Part shown: positions 1-9,668 of the stretch, one piece after another
Position numbering within the stretch: position 1 is the first letter of the stretch
Layout of the letters: the number at the start of each line of letters is the position of its first letter
DNA from: a bacterium
Lineage (GTDB): Bacteria; Pseudomonadota; Alphaproteobacteria; Rhodobacterales; Rhodobacteraceae
Assembly: GCA_016124195.1 (NCBI GenBank)
Contig: WGOE01000001.1
Span: forward strand, 1-64,000
Direction of reading: 5' to 3'
DNA length: 64,000 bases
The notes under the pieces: model-generated
Told to the model about the DNA's origin: nothing
What the model saw: only the letters and a program-made list of their open reading frames with translations
The model's database searches: none
Position numbers and translations under genes: made by a program

Positions 1-135
1 GATCTGGTCATAGGCGCGGAATTCACCGAAATACTTCGTGATCGCAGCCGTCAGCGTCGTCTTGCCGTGGTCAACGTGGCCAATCGTGCCAATGTTGATA
101 TGCGGTTTCGTCCGTTCAAACTTTGCCTTTGCCAT
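1..135 (-). CDS. tuf: Elongation factor Tu, 5' end only (cut by window edge)
   Basis: Only the first 45 codons lie in the window; the gene runs off the left edge. The product delivers aminoacyl-tRNA to the ribosomal A site as a GTP complex. The translated start ([20 protein letters not shown]) is the canonical EF-Tu N-terminus, and the G1/P-loop GHVDHGKT sits at about residues 19-26. The ATG at 135 is the usual family start. The gene just upstream on the same strand is an unrelated lipoprotein, not fusA, so this may be the second tuf copy that many proteobacteria carry away from the str operon (inference). Confidence 0.97.
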   Translation of the reverse strand, partial: MAKAKFERTKPHINIGTIGHVDHGKTTLTAAITKYFGEFRAYDQI

Positions 136-292
136 TTGGGCTAACCCTCGGTGCTGGGGGCCGCCGCAAGGGACCCCGATTTCCACGCGCGGCGACTTAA
201 GCCCCGCGCGCGGGAAAATCAAGCGCCACTTGGTCGCGCAGGGGCAGTGACCGGCGCCTTGACCGCAGCCCGCGCGGCCGGGCCGCGTCAGG

Positions 293-874
293 CTAACGAT
301 GGGTCGGGGCGGGTTTGGTGGGCTCCTTCGGCGGCAAGCCCAGCCATTCGGGATGGTCCAGCATGTAATTCTGCACCTGCTTGGCCACGTTGAACGCCAG
401 TTTCTTCATCTGCTGCTTGCGGTTCTGCGTCCAGCCCGAACCGATCAGCGCGTCCGGCGATATGCCCTCGACATAGGTGATGCGCTTGCCGCCCTCGACC
501 AGCAGTTTCTGCTTGGCATCGTCCCAGACGTTGACCGTGACGATCAGGGCCGAGCGCGGATTGGCCAGAACCGGGATGCCGGGCGGCGCCAGCATGTAGC
601 CGTCAATCGAGATGCCGAAGTCGAACAGCTTGTCACCCGTATAGCTGCCGAAGCGGTCCTGCATCGCCTGGGTCATCACGGTCTTCCACTCTTCCGGGGT
701 GGCTTTGCGCGACAAGGCGATGGTCTGGGCGGTTTCGGGCACCACGATGTTCAACCCCATGCGGAAATTCCCCATCGGCACAGGCGGCTCGCCGGCATCA
801 TGGGCATCGCAGCCAAACAGGCCGGCAAGGGCGAGGACGGCGAGGACGACACGAAACAGGCGCATTGGGGTCAT
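293..874 (-). CDS. Conserved hypothetical lipoprotein
   Basis: A 193-residue protein I cannot assign to a named family. The N-terminus is a lipoprotein signal: hydrophobic stretch, then the lipobox LFGC with the lipidated Cys at residue 22, so it should be anchored in the envelope. The rest is soluble, mixed alpha/beta in composition, and ends in a proline/lysine-rich tail. ATG 874 has a GGAG about 12 nt upstream; the ATG three codons later is also possible. It lies 157 bp upstream of tuf on the same strand, and that gap shows no clear terminator or gene. Confidence 0.8.
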   Translation of the reverse strand: MTPMRLFRVVLAVLALAGLFGCDAHDAGEPPVPMGNFRMGLNIVVPETAQTIALSRKATPEEWKTVMTQAMQDRFGSYTGDKLFDFGISIDGYMLAPPGIPVLANPRSALIVTVNVWDDAKQKLLVEGGKRITYVEGISPDALIGSGWTQNRKQQMKKLAFNVAKQVQNYMLDHPEWLGLPPKEPTKPAPTHR

Positions 875-1006
875 GGTCGGGCAGATCTCCTGGGTGCCGG
901 GTCATCTTGGGCATAGCGAGGCCGGTCGGCCTTGGCAACGGTCGCGGGTTTGGCCTTGTCCCCGATCGGCACTATATTGTCGGGCGAGGCATGGAGCGGG
1001 GCTGTC

Positions 1007-2374
1007 ATGGGCGTGATGGGCAGGATCGACGCCGATCTTCCGGTGCGGGTGACGCTGGCGCGCGCGCCTTTGGGCATCTGGGGCTCGCTGCGGGCCGGGC
1101 GGCGCAACGTTCTGGAACTGATCCCGGAAATGGCGACGCGCGCGCCGATCGTTTCGGGTATCTCTGGCAAGCGCTGGCACATGGTGATGGACCCGGAGGC
1201 CCTGCGCCTGATCCTGCGCGACCGGGTCGAGGACTACCCCAAGTCCATGGTCACCAAGCTGATCCTGCAACCCGCCATCGGCAACTCGCTGTTCGTGGCC
1301 GAGGGCGCAGAGTGGCTCTGGCAGCGCCGCACCGCGGCTCCGGTTTTCAGCCATCGCAACATCGCGGCGCTGGCTCCGGTGATGACACATGCCGCCGAGC
1401 GCGCCGCAAGCCGGTTCGCGGCCGCCTCCGGTCGCGCCATCGATGCCTTTGACGAGATGGTCAGCGCCACTTTCGAGGTGATCTCGGACGTGACCTTCTC
1501 GGGCGGGGCCGCCTTTGACCGCGCTGGCGTGCACCGCGCGATCGAGGATTACATCGGCCAAACCGCCAAAGTCTCGCTTCTGGACATCCTTGGCGCGCCG
1601 GCCTGGGTGCCGCGGCCGGGGCGCGTCTTTGCACGCAGCGCCTTGCGTCAGATGAAACAGATGGCAGATGCCGCCGTTGCCGAACGCAAGCGCATCCCGG
1701 CCGAGGGCGTGCCCGATCTGCTGGACCTGCTGCTGGCCGGCGAAGACCCCAAGTCGGGCCGCAAGATGACCCTGGACGAACTGCGCGACAACCTGCTGAC
1801 CTTCATCGTGGCCGGGCACGAGACTACGGCGCTGACCCTGTCCTGGTCTCTGTACCTCTGCGCCTTCGCGCCGGAAATTCAGGCGCTTGCGCGGGCCGAG
1901 GCGCAGGCGGCCCTGGGCCGTCGCGCGGCCACGGTCACCGATCTGCCCGCCCTGCCGCTCGCCCGCCGCATCGTGGACGAGGCACTGAGGCTTTATCCGC
2001 CGGCGGCCTTCCTGTCGCGCACGGCCCGCAAGGCCGACCGTCTTTGCGGGCGCGAGATCCGCCCCGATGACACGGTCATCCTGCCGATCTATGCCCTGCA
2101 CCGTCACCACGCGCATTGGCAGAACCCGGATTCCTTTGATCCGGACCGGTTTCTTGACGCCAAGGCGATCCCGCGCCTGGCCTATCTGCCGTTCGGCGAC
2201 GGCCCTCGAGTCTGCATCGGCGCTTCTTTCGCGCTGCAAGAGGCGGTCATCATTCTGGCCACGCTGCTGGCGCGGTTCCGTCTTGCGCTGGTGCCGGGAA
2301 AGACGCCCAAACCGGTGATGATCCTGACGCTGCGGCCCGAAGGCGGGGTCTGGCTGGCGGTCGAGCCGGTCTGA
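1007..2374 (+). CDS. Cytochrome P450 monooxygenase
   Basis: A heme-thiolate monooxygenase of about 455 residues, apparently soluble. All hallmark motifs are present: I-helix oxygen-binding AGHETT (about 269-274), K-helix ExxR as EALR (about 325-328), FDPDRF (about 377-382), and the heme loop FGDGPRVCIG (about 396-405) with proximal ligand Cys403. An in-frame ATG exists at 932, but ATG 1007 has a GGAG ten bases upstream and gives a family-like length; ATG 1016 is a further option. No ferredoxin or ferredoxin reductase gene is adjacent, so its redox partner must lie elsewhere. The substrate cannot be told; sequence style resembles self-standing bacterial fatty-acid or terpene P450s. Confidence 0.95.
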   Translation: MGVMGRIDADLPVRVTLARAPLGIWGSLRAGRRNVLELIPEMATRAPIVSGISGKRWHMVMDPEALRLILRDRVEDYPKSMVTKLILQPAIGNSLFVAEGAEWLWQRRTAAPVFSHRNIAALAPVMTHAAERAASRFAAASGRAIDAFDEMVSATFEVISDVTFSGGAAFDRAGVHRAIEDYIGQTAKVSLLDILGAPAWVPRPGRVFARSALRQMKQMADAAVAERKRIPAEGVPDLLDLLLAGEDPKSGRKMTLDELRDNLLTFIVAGHETTALTLSWSLYLCAFAPEIQALARAEAQAALGRRAATVTDLPALPLARRIVDEALRLYPPAAFLSRTARKADRLCGREIRPDDTVILPIYALHRHHAHWQNPDSFDPDRFLDAKAIPRLAYLPFGDGPRVCIGASFALQEAVIILATLLARFRLALVPGKTPKPVMILTLRPEGGVWLAVEPV

Positions 2375-2391
2375 CCGCCGACCGCCGGTGC

Positions 2392-3288
2392 CTAGAGCAC
2401 CAGAAAATCCGATGCCGTCACGTCCAGCCCGGTATGGACCTGAACCAGCGCTATCGCGGCGGCGGCGCCGCTGCCGTCCGGATCGTAAGACACCCATCCC
2501 GAGGCGCGATCATAGACAATCACCTGCTCGGCCGTGGTCGGGAGCCCATCGGCAAAGTGGCTCGCGTCCAGTTGGCCCAGGGCGCCCAGGCCGGCGAACA
2601 CCTTGGACGACAGCGCGATATGATCGGTCCCCGGGGTGAAATCGGTGATCACATCCGAATTCGCCGCATTCACCGCCGTGTTGAACAGGAACTGGTCATG
2701 GCCGCCGCTGCCGGTCAGAACATCATGCCCCACGCCGCCGATCAGGGTATCGGTGCCGACGCCGCCCACCAGCGTGTCGGCGCCATAACCGCCCGACAGA
2801 CGGTCATCGCCAAAGCCGCCGATCAGGTTGTCGTTGCCGCCAGAGCCAAAGATCTGATCCTTGCCGCTGCCGCCCTCCAGTACATCGGCATTGCGCGAGC
2901 CGATGATCTGATCGTTGCCGCGCATCATGTAGCCGAAGAGACCGGTCCAGTCCGCCGCCTGCACGAGGTCAAAGAAATGCGCGGCATCCGAATTGAGCCG
3001 GGTCATCGAGACATCAAACACAACACCCGTCGTGTCCACCAGCTTGTCTGAAATGCCGGTCAAATGGCCGGCCGTCACATCGACAATCAGGTTGCCCGAT
3101 TGCTGCACCACAAAGCCGGTGCCCGTCACGGTGAAGGTCTCGATTTTCCCCCCGAAGTTCCAGCTCCAGACCAGCTTGGTCTCGCTGACCTCAGCTGGCG
3201 CTGCAACGAGCAGGCGGCCTTGATTGAAACCACCCGCCCAATAGGCGCCGCCAGCGCCGAGCGGCAAATCGAATGAATATCTTGCCAT
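2392..3288 (-). CDS. RTX (hemolysin-type calcium-binding repeat) protein
   Basis: A 298-residue acidic protein. The N-terminal ~120 residues are unassigned beta-rich sequence. From about residue 135 follow several GGxGxDxLxGG nonapeptide repeats (for example GGFGDDRLSGGYGADTL) that bind Ca2+ in a parallel beta-roll. After them come DVITDFTPGTDHIAL and a short C-terminal hydrophobic end (DFLVL), typical of proteins exported by type I secretion with an uncleaved C-terminal signal. ATG 3288 opens the sensible N-terminus MARYSFDLPLG; an upstream in-frame start adds 26 arginine/glycine-rich residues that look like leader. No HlyB/HlyD/TolC genes are nearby. The ligand or catalytic role is unknown. 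Confidence 0.88.
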   Translation of the reverse strand: MARYSFDLPLGAGGAYWAGGFNQGRLLVAAPAEVSETKLVWSWNFGGKIETFTVTGTGFVVQQSGNLIVDVTAGHLTGISDKLVDTTGVVFDVSMTRLNSDAAHFFDLVQAADWTGLFGYMMRGNDQIIGSRNADVLEGGSGKDQIFGSGGNDNLIGGFGDDRLSGGYGADTLVGGVGTDTLIGGVGHDVLTGSGGHDQFLFNTAVNAANSDVITDFTPGTDHIALSSKVFAGLGALGQLDASHFADGLPTTAEQVIVYDRASGWVSYDPDGSGAAAAIALVQVHTGLDVTASDFLVL

Positions 3289-3414
3289 GAAACGCACCCC
3301 CACACCAAAAACCAAAGGGCCCCCACGGGAACGCCCGTCGGACAGGCGCAGCCGCACAAACCCCACACACCCAAACCCACTGTGTGGTCAGGCAGGACCG
3401 GCGTCAACACTTCG

Positions 3415-5745
3415 TTAGGTGAACAGATTGTTCCGCGGGAAGCCGCGCGGCGCCATGCGGCCCGCGGTGGCGCGTGCGCCGATCCATTCGGTCAGATCGG
3501 TTTCGGTGCGGGTGCGCCCGGCGGGGTCCTTCCAGGACAGGCCGCGCGCCAGCACGAAGGTCACGGCATCCGACAGCCCGCCATCCTTGTAGCGCTGCAG
3601 CCGCACGCCCTTGCCCTTGGTCATCTCGGGCAGGTCCGCCAGCGGGAAGATCAGAACCTTGCGGTTGTCGCCCACGACGGCCACATGATCGCCCTGCACC
3701 CGGCGGCAGACGGCGGTCCGCACCCCCTCGCCCACGGTCAGGACCTGCTTGCCCGCCTTGGTCTGGGCCAGCACCTCGTCCGAGTTCACCACGAAGCCGT
3801 CGCCCGCCGTCGAGGCCAGCAGCAACTTTTCACCCGGACGGAAGATCATCAGGTCGACGATGGCGATGTCATTGGGCAGATCGACCATCAGGCGCACCGG
3901 CTCTCCCATGCCGCGGCCGCCGGGCAGGGTATTGCCGCTGAGCGTATAGAAGCGGCCATTGGCGGCGACGAGCAGGATCTTGTCGGTCGTCTCGGCATGG
4001 AAGGCAAAGCGCGGACCGTCGCCGTCCTTGAACTTCTGCTCGACGCCCAGATCGACATGGCCCTTGAGAGCGCGAATCCAGCCCATCTGCGAACAGATCA
4101 CAGTAATCGGCTCGCGTTCGATCATCGATTCGGCGGTGATCTCGATCGTCTCGCCAGCCTCGGCAAAGGTGGTGCGGCGGGCGCCGGCCTTGGTGGCCTT
4201 GCCAAAGGCCTTGCGGATATCTTCCAGTTCGGTGCCGATGCGCTGCCACTGCGCGGCATCCGAGGCGAGAAGCGCCGCAAGATCGGCCCGTTCGGCCACC
4301 AAGGCGTCGCGCTCGGCGATCAGCTCCATCTCTTCCAGACGGCGCAAGGAGCGCAGGCGCATGTTCAGGATCGCTTCGGCCTGAACCTCGTTCAACTGGC
4401 CCTGCCCATCGGGCGGCGGCACGTAATCGCGTTCAGAGGTGGCGCGCTTGTGCTTCCTGTCCCAGTTTTCCGCCATCAACGCGTGCTTTGGGTCGTCATC
4501 ATAGCGGATGATGTCGATCACGCGGTCGAGGTTGAGGAAGGTAATCAGGAAGCCGGCGAGGATCTCCAGCCTTGCGTCGATCTTGTCCACCCGATGCTGG
4601 CTGCGCCGGCGCAAGACCTCGCGGCGGTGGTCGAGAAAGGCGCGCAACACCTCCTTGAGCGAGCAGACCCTGGGCACCTTGCCGTCGATCAGCACGTTCA
4701 TGTTCAAGGAAAAGCGGCTCTCCAGTTCCGAGTTCTTGAACAGCGCGCCCATGAGCTGGTCCGGCTCGACCGTCCGGCTGCGCGGTTCCAGGATGATGCG
4801 GATGTCATCGGCGGATTCGTCGCGCACATCGGCCAGAAGCGGCACTTTCTTGAGGTTCACCAGTTCGGCCAACCGCTCGATCAGCTTGGACTTGGCAACC
4901 TGATAGGGAATTTCGGTGACGACGATCTGCCACATGCCGCGGCCCAGATCCTCGATCTGCCAGCGCGCCCTTGTGCGGAACGACCCGCGCCCGCTGCGGT
5001 AGGCGTCCAGGATGGCGCCGCGGTCCTCGACGATCACGCCGCCGGTCGGAAAGTCGGGCCCCGGGATCAGATCGACCAGCGCGTCGTCCGAGGTGTCGGG
5101 ATCGGCCAGCAGAGCGTGACAGCCCTGGATCAGCTCGTCCAGATTGTGCGGCGGGATATTGGTCGCCATGCCGACCGCAATGCCCGACGACCCATTGGCC
5201 AGCAGATTCGGGAAGGCGGCGGGCATCACCACCGGCTCTTCCAGAGTGCCGTCGTAATTGGGGCGGAAGTCCACGGCGTTCTCGGCCAGACCCTCCATCA
5301 GCGCCTCGGCCACGGCGGTCAGGCGGGCCTCGGTGTAGCGGGCGGCGGCAGGGTTGTCGCCGTCGATATTGCCGAAGTTGCCCTGACCGTCGACCAGGGG
5401 GTAACGGACGTTGAAATCCTGTGCGAGGCGCGCCATCGCGTCATAGATCGCGGCGTCGCCATGCGGGTGATAATTGCCCATCACGTCGCCGGAAATCTTG
5501 GCCGATTTGCGATAGCCGCCGTTCGAGGCCAGGCGCAATTCCCGCATCGCAAACAGGATGCGGCGGTGGACCGGCTTTAACCCGTCGCGGGCGTCTGGCA
5601 ACGCGCGGTGCATGATGGTGGACAGCGCATAGGTCAGATACCGCTCGCCGATCGCACGGGCCAGAGGCTCGCTGCGCAGCGCAGGTTCCAAGGCCGGTTC
5701 TGGACCAAGGTCATCAGGAGTGGTGTCGTCGGCCGTCTCTGACAT
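3415..5745 (-). CDS. parC: DNA topoisomerase IV subunit A
   Basis: The DNA-cleaving subunit of topoisomerase IV, which decatenates daughter chromosomes with ParE. The 776-residue length and lack of a GyrA-box-rich C-terminus favour ParC over GyrA. The breakage-reunion domain is clear: [18 protein letters not shown] near the start and AARYTEARL with catalytic Tyr137. The quinolone-determining region reads [10 protein letters not shown]: Ala98 sits where E. coli ParC has Ser80. The C-terminal third forms the degenerate beta-pinwheel. parE is not next to it. It starts at ATG 5745 and lies upstream of the RTX gene with a 126-bp gap. Confidence 0.97.
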   Translation of the reverse strand: MSETADDTTPDDLGPEPALEPALRSEPLARAIGERYLTYALSTIMHRALPDARDGLKPVHRRILFAMRELRLASNGGYRKSAKISGDVMGNYHPHGDAAIYDAMARLAQDFNVRYPLVDGQGNFGNIDGDNPAAARYTEARLTAVAEALMEGLAENAVDFRPNYDGTLEEPVVMPAAFPNLLANGSSGIAVGMATNIPPHNLDELIQGCHALLADPDTSDDALVDLIPGPDFPTGGVIVEDRGAILDAYRSGRGSFRTRARWQIEDLGRGMWQIVVTEIPYQVAKSKLIERLAELVNLKKVPLLADVRDESADDIRIILEPRSRTVEPDQLMGALFKNSELESRFSLNMNVLIDGKVPRVCSLKEVLRAFLDHRREVLRRRSQHRVDKIDARLEILAGFLITFLNLDRVIDIIRYDDDPKHALMAENWDRKHKRATSERDYVPPPDGQGQLNEVQAEAILNMRLRSLRRLEEMELIAERDALVAERADLAALLASDAAQWQRIGTELEDIRKAFGKATKAGARRTTFAEAGETIEITAESMIEREPITVICSQMGWIRALKGHVDLGVEQKFKDGDGPRFAFHAETTDKILLVAANGRFYTLSGNTLPGGRGMGEPVRLMVDLPNDIAIVDLMIFRPGEKLLLASTAGDGFVVNSDEVLAQTKAGKQVLTVGEGVRTAVCRRVQGDHVAVVGDNRKVLIFPLADLPEMTKGKGVRLQRYKDGGLSDAVTFVLARGLSWKDPAGRTRTETDLTEWIGARATAGRMAPRGFPRNNLFT

Positions 5746-5871
5746 GCGGCATCTCTAGTGCGGCGGACCGCCCCGGTCCAGAGCGAATTGGGCCTGGGCC
5801 GGTGCCGGTGTCGCTGGCGCCGCACTTGGGCTATGCTGTTGAGCGTGCTGTGCAAGGTAACGGGTGGTCCT

Positions 5872-6321
5872 ATGATTCGGCTTCTGGCGGCATTGGGGGT
5901 GTTCCTCTTTTCGGCGATGTGGTTTCTGGGCGCGGACCACGGCCAGTACATCAACCCGCCACGGCAAAAGACGGCGGAAATGGCGCAGACAGCCCCGGCA
6001 AAGCGGTCAGTCTTCATCCCGGCGCAGCCCCGCGAGGAGGCTGCGGCCGAAGTAACCCCCGCCGCGGCCGCCCCGCCCGAACCGCCCCTGAGCACCCCTC
6101 CGGCCGAGCCGGACCTGAACGCCATCACCGTCAGGCCGATGCGCGCACCCGCCGGCGCCACCGTCCACACCGGCCCCGGCATCGAATTTCCGGTCTGGGG
6201 CATGGTGCGCGCCGGTGGCGTGGTCATGGCCGCCGCGCAGGCCGAGGCGCCAGGCTGGATCCGGATCGTGGTGGACGGCGGCGGCTTCGGCTGGGTCTCG
6301 GCGAAACTGCTGCGGGAATAA
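5872..6321 (+). CDS. SH3b-domain envelope protein
   Basis: About 149 residues: a short N-terminal membrane-anchor or signal segment (MIRLLAALGVFLFSAMWFLG), a proline/alanine-rich linker (about 40-90), then a C-terminal bacterial SH3 (SH3b) domain with the characteristic THTGPG-like VHTGPG turn, a WGMV strand and the closing GWVSAKLL. Such domains usually bind cell-wall peptides or act as periplasmic adaptors; no catalytic domain is present. ATG 5872 was chosen because it opens directly on the hydrophobic segment; upstream in-frame ATGs add an arginine-rich tail. It is divergent from parC. Confidence 0.85.
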   Translation: MIRLLAALGVFLFSAMWFLGADHGQYINPPRQKTAEMAQTAPAKRSVFIPAQPREEAAAEVTPAAAAPPEPPLSTPPAEPDLNAITVRPMRAPAGATVHTGPGIEFPVWGMVRAGGVVMAAAQAEAPGWIRIVVDGGGFGWVSAKLLRE

Positions 6322-6378
6322 CGGTTGGCGCGCGGGGTGGTTCTGCTAAGTCTGCGCTGAACGGGCAAGGGGCAGCGC

Positions 6379-7200
6379 ATGAAAACGATCCTGATCACCG
6401 GATGCTCCTCGGGCATCGGCCATGACGCCGCGCATGGCCTGAAGGCGCGGGGCTGGCGGGTCTTTGCCACGTGCCGGCAGGCGCAGGATTGCGACAGGCT
6501 GATGGCCGAGGGGCTGGAAAGCTTTCCCCTCGACTACGCCGACGAGGCCAGCATCGCGGCCGCGGTGGCAGAGGTGCAGCGGCGTGCAGGAGGTCTGGAC
6601 GCGCTCTTCAACAACGGTGCTTTCGCCTGCCCCGGTCTGGTCGAAGACCTGCCGCGCGACGCCCTGCGCGCGATCTTCGAGACCAATCTGTTCGGCCAGC
6701 ATGACCTGACCCGCCGGGTCATTCCAATGATGCGGGCGGCGGGGGCGGGACGGATCGTCAACTGTTCTTCGGTCCTGGGGATCGTCGGGGCAGAGTGGCG
6801 CGGCGCTTATGTGGCGACCAAATTCGCCATGGAGGGTCTGAGCGACGTGTTGCGGCTCGAGATGCGCGGCACCGGGATCGAGGTGATCCTGATTGAGCCG
6901 GGTCCGATCGGCACCAGGATCCGCCAGAACGCCCAGAAGCACTTCGAGAGGTGGTTTGACTGGCAGAACGCCGCCCGCGCCGCCGATTACGCCCGGTTCC
7001 GCGAAAGGCTCTATGATACCTCGGGCAAGAAGGACGCGTTTCAGTTGACGCCAGCGGCCGTAACCCGAGCGCTGATCGATGCCCTAGAATCGCCCCGACC
7101 GAAGGCGCGGTATTATGTGACGCTGCCCACCCATCTGGCCGGTCTGGCGCGCCGCCTGCTGCCGACACGAATGCTGGATTGGGTGGTGTTGCGCGGCTAG
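6379..7200 (+). CDS. SDR-family NAD(P)-dependent oxidoreductase
   Basis: A 273-residue classical short-chain dehydrogenase/reductase. The nucleotide-binding TGCSSGIG motif lies at residues 8-15, the NNG structural motif near residue 77 (NNGAF), and the active site has a catalytic Ser (NCSSVLG) followed by YVATK. The C-terminal ~70 residues extend beyond the core, as in the retinol-dehydrogenase-like SDRs that act on hydrophobic alcohols and ketones. Gly-Cys at the cofactor loop (TGCSSG) is common in that subgroup. It starts at ATG 6379, 57 bp after the SH3b gene on the same strand, and its stop codon enters the palindromic element that follows. Confidence 0.9.
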   Translation: MKTILITGCSSGIGHDAAHGLKARGWRVFATCRQAQDCDRLMAEGLESFPLDYADEASIAAAVAEVQRRAGGLDALFNNGAFACPGLVEDLPRDALRAIFETNLFGQHDLTRRVIPMMRAAGAGRIVNCSSVLGIVGAEWRGAYVATKFAMEGLSDVLRLEMRGTGIEVILIEPGPIGTRIRQNAQKHFERWFDWQNAARAADYARFRERLYDTSGKKDAFQLTPAAVTRALIDALESPRPKARYYVTLPTHLAGLARRLLPTRMLDWVVLRG

Positions 7201-7274
7201 ATGGGCAGATTGCCCATCCTACCTCGGCAAAGGGCGGAACCTTGAACGGTGGTAGGATGGGCAATCTGCCCATC
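7200..7274. repeat. Nested palindromic element (REP-like, possible bidirectional terminator)
   Basis: Arms 7200-7223 and 7251-7274 are a perfect 24-bp inverted repeat separated by 27 bp. Each arm is itself a small hairpin, GATGGGCA-GAT-TGCCCATC. The element lies between the stops of two convergent genes. A related single hairpin, GGATGGGCAA-T-TTGCCCATCC, recurs at 17536-17556, also between convergent genes. There is no T-tract, so intrinsic termination is not certain; a REP-type repeat is equally likely. Confidence 0.85.
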
Positions 7275-7285
7275 GTGGCCGCTCA

Positions 7286-9154
7286 TCAGCGGTAACCCGC
7301 GGCCTGAAGTTCGAAAAGTTCGGCATAGCGCCCTTTCTGAGCCAGCAGTTCGGCATGACTGCCCGAGGCCTCGACCTTGCCGCCCGACAGAACCAGGATC
7401 CGGTCCGCCATCCGCACCGAGGAAAACCGGTGCGAGATCAGGATGGCGGTGCGCCCGCTGGACAGCTCCTTGAAGCGCTGGAACACCTCGAATTCGGACC
7501 GGGCGTCGAGCGCTGCCGTCGGTTCATCCAGGATCAACACCTCTGCCCCGCGCATGTAGGCGCGGGCAATTGCCAGCTTTTGCCACTCGCCCCCCGACAG
7601 CTCCACGCCATTGCGAAAACGCTTGCCTATCATCTGGTCATAGGCCTCGGGAAGGCCCTCGATCACCCGGTCGGCCAGACTGCGGCCCGCCGCGGCCATG
7701 ATGCGCGGGCGGTTCTCCCGCTCCTCGATCCGGCCCACGGCGATGTTGTCGGCGGCGGTCAGGCTGTAGCGCATGAAATCCTGAAAGATCACGCCCGTCG
7801 CCCCACGCAGGCTGTCCAGATCATAATCGCGCAGGTCGCGGCCATCGAGCGTGATACGGCCCTCGACCGGATCATAAAGCCGCGCGATCAGCTTGACGAG
7901 CGTGGTCTTGCCCGCACCGTTTTCGCCGACCAGCGCCAGCGTCTCGCCGGCGCGCAGTTCGAAGGACAGGTTGCGCACCGCCCATTTCTCGGCCCCCGGA
8001 TAGCGAAACCCCACATTTTCAAAGACAAAGCCCTGACGGATTGGAACCGGGAAGGGCAGCGGGTCGGCGGGGGACAGGATACCCGGCCTGACCTGAAAGA
8101 AACTGAACAGGTCGTCCAGATACAACGCCTGCGCCGCGGTGGAGGAAAAGCTGGACAAGAGCCCTTCAAGCAGGCTGCGCAGGCGCAGGAATGACCCCGA
8201 CAGAAAGGCCAGATCCCCAATGGTCAACCGGCCCGACAGCGTGTTGGCGATGATCGAGCCATAGGCGACATAATAGCCCAGCGTGCCGAGGCCGGTGAAG
8301 AGCCCGCCCCAGAAGGCACGCTGCCGGGCGATCTTGCGATTGGCGGCATAAAGGCTTTCGGACAGCAGGCGATAGCGCTCGGTCAGAAAGGCGTTCAGGC
8401 CGAAGATCTTGACCTCCTTGGCCGTTTCAACACTGGCGGCGGTCTGGCGGACATAGTCCAGCTCGCGCCGCTCGGGTGTGCGGCGGAAGTCGAGCGAATA
8501 GCTTTGCGCGTTGAAATGCGCCTCGCCGACGAAGGCGGGCACCAGCGCGATCAGCAGCAGAAGGATCAGCCAGGGGTTATAGGCCACCAGCCCGCCTGCA
8601 AAGGTCGCCACGGTGACAAGGTTCTGCATCTGGCTGAACACCTGTCCCATCAGAGTCATCCGGCCGCTTGCCTGGCGGCGGGCGCGCTCCAGCTTGTCCT
8701 GAAACTCGCTGTCCTCGAAATCCGCAAGGTCCAGCGTGGCGGCATGTTCCATCAGGCGGATCGAGGTGCTCATCGTGAGCTGATCGGACAGGAGCGAATC
8801 CACCAGATCGACCACGCGGCCCAGCACATCCGACAGGATCGCCAGCGCAAACTCCCCCGCCACATAGAGCGTCAGCCGGTCCAGTTGCCCGCCCTGCCAC
8901 CAGCCCAAGATCGAGCTTGGCCGGTCGGGCAGCGCGGACAGATGCACGACGTCATCGATGATCAGCTTGCCGATCCACAGGGCCGCCACCGGCAGAACCG
9001 CACGCGCCAGCCGCAACACCAGCGAGGCGAGCGTCTTTGAAGGGCTCGCCCGCCAGACAAGCCGCAGGAAGGCGGGTATGTTGCGCATCGCCGCCCAACG
9101 GGCACGTAATGTGGTGGGGGCTGGGCGCAGGTTTGCGCCTTTTTCTGGGGTCAA
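7286..9154 (-). CDS. ABC transporter, fused permease/ATP-binding protein (exporter type)
   Basis: A 622-residue half-transporter with an N-terminal six-helix transmembrane domain (about residues 25-330) and a C-terminal nucleotide-binding domain. Visible NBD motifs: Walker A GENGAGKTT, signature LSGGEWQKLAIARA, Walker B VLILDEP and H-loop ISHRF. Export-type half-transporters of this layout work as dimers on lipids, peptides or drugs; the substrate cannot be told. The start is uncertain: TTG at 9154 keeps an N-terminal arginine-rich segment, while the first ATG is at 9088. It is convergent with the SDR gene, and the palindromic element sits between them. Confidence 0.93.
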   Translation of the reverse strand: MTPEKGANLRPAPTTLRARWAAMRNIPAFLRLVWRASPSKTLASLVLRLARAVLPVAALWIGKLIIDDVVHLSALPDRPSSILGWWQGGQLDRLTLYVAGEFALAILSDVLGRVVDLVDSLLSDQLTMSTSIRLMEHAATLDLADFEDSEFQDKLERARRQASGRMTLMGQVFSQMQNLVTVATFAGGLVAYNPWLILLLLIALVPAFVGEAHFNAQSYSLDFRRTPERRELDYVRQTAASVETAKEVKIFGLNAFLTERYRLLSESLYAANRKIARQRAFWGGLFTGLGTLGYYVAYGSIIANTLSGRLTIGDLAFLSGSFLRLRSLLEGLLSSFSSTAAQALYLDDLFSFFQVRPGILSPADPLPFPVPIRQGFVFENVGFRYPGAEKWAVRNLSFELRAGETLALVGENGAGKTTLVKLIARLYDPVEGRITLDGRDLRDYDLDSLRGATGVIFQDFMRYSLTAADNIAVGRIEERENRPRIMAAAGRSLADRVIEGLPEAYDQMIGKRFRNGVELSGGEWQKLAIARAYMRGAEVLILDEPTAALDARSEFEVFQRFKELSSGRTAILISHRFSSVRMADRILVLSGGKVEASGSHAELLAQKGRYAELFELQAAGYR

Positions 9155-9356
9155 GTGACAGGCATCTTTCTGCAGGGTCGCGCCAGGACAAGGTCATCGG
9201 ACCATATCACGCCACACTGAAACGCCTGCCGCCAGCTTTTCCGTCGCGGCATACGGCCCGACCGGCCCCCAAAAAGGTTGGCAGACTGCCGCCAATTCCG
9301 CAACGCCACAAAGAACGGGCCCGCCCAAGACCGAGGTCCCGCGACCCATGCAGGTC

Positions 9357-9668
9357 TCAGTGCGTCCAGACGCCCTTGCGGTTCGTGGCGAAATTTTCGC
9401 CATAGCCACCGGGGCGGATATTGGGCCGGCGCGCGTGCGGGTCGAGCACGTCGAACTCGATCCCACGTTCGCGGGCATAGTCCTCGGCGGCTTCCCGGCT
9501 GTCAAAACGCAGGTGAACCTGGCTGTCCATGTCGTCAGACGACGTCCAGCCCATCAGAGGATCGACCTCCCGCGCGGAGGCGGGGGCAAATTCCAGCACC
9601 CAGCCCTTGGCTTTGGCAGTTCCGGACTGCATCGCAGTCCTGGCGGGTTGGTAGATGCGCGCGCGCAT
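9357..9668 (-). CDS. ETC complex I accessory subunit (NDUFS4-like)
   Basis: A 103-residue protein of the NDUFS4/18-kDa (AQDQ) family, an accessory subunit of respiratory complex I kept by alphaproteobacteria and mitochondria. It stabilises the junction of the N and Q modules on the cytoplasmic side. Recognisable features are the [16 protein letters not shown] start, the WVLEF strand, the [12 protein letters not shown] segment, and the [20 protein letters not shown] helix-strand unit with a basic C-terminus. The nuo operon itself is not in the window, so the gene stands alone, as is common in alphaproteobacteria. Confidence 0.9.
   Translation of the reverse strand: MRARIYQPARTAMQSGTAKAKGWVLEFAPASAREVDPLMGWTSSDDMDSQVHLRFDSREAAEDYARERGIEFDVLDPHARRPNIRPGGYGENFATNRKGVWTH

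Noticed and set aside
2392-3288. Type I secretion operon
   Set aside because: Only the RTX substrate is present; no ABC exporter/adaptor pair of the HlyBD type adjoins it.
3382-5580. 732-codon open frame antisense to parC
   Set aside because: Low-complexity His/Gln/Ala/Gly composition typical of a GC-rich antisense frame; parC is certain.
9387-9401. Palindrome GGCGAAA-T-TTTCGCC as a terminator
   Set aside because: It lies within the coding sequence of the complex I subunit; likely chance from codons.
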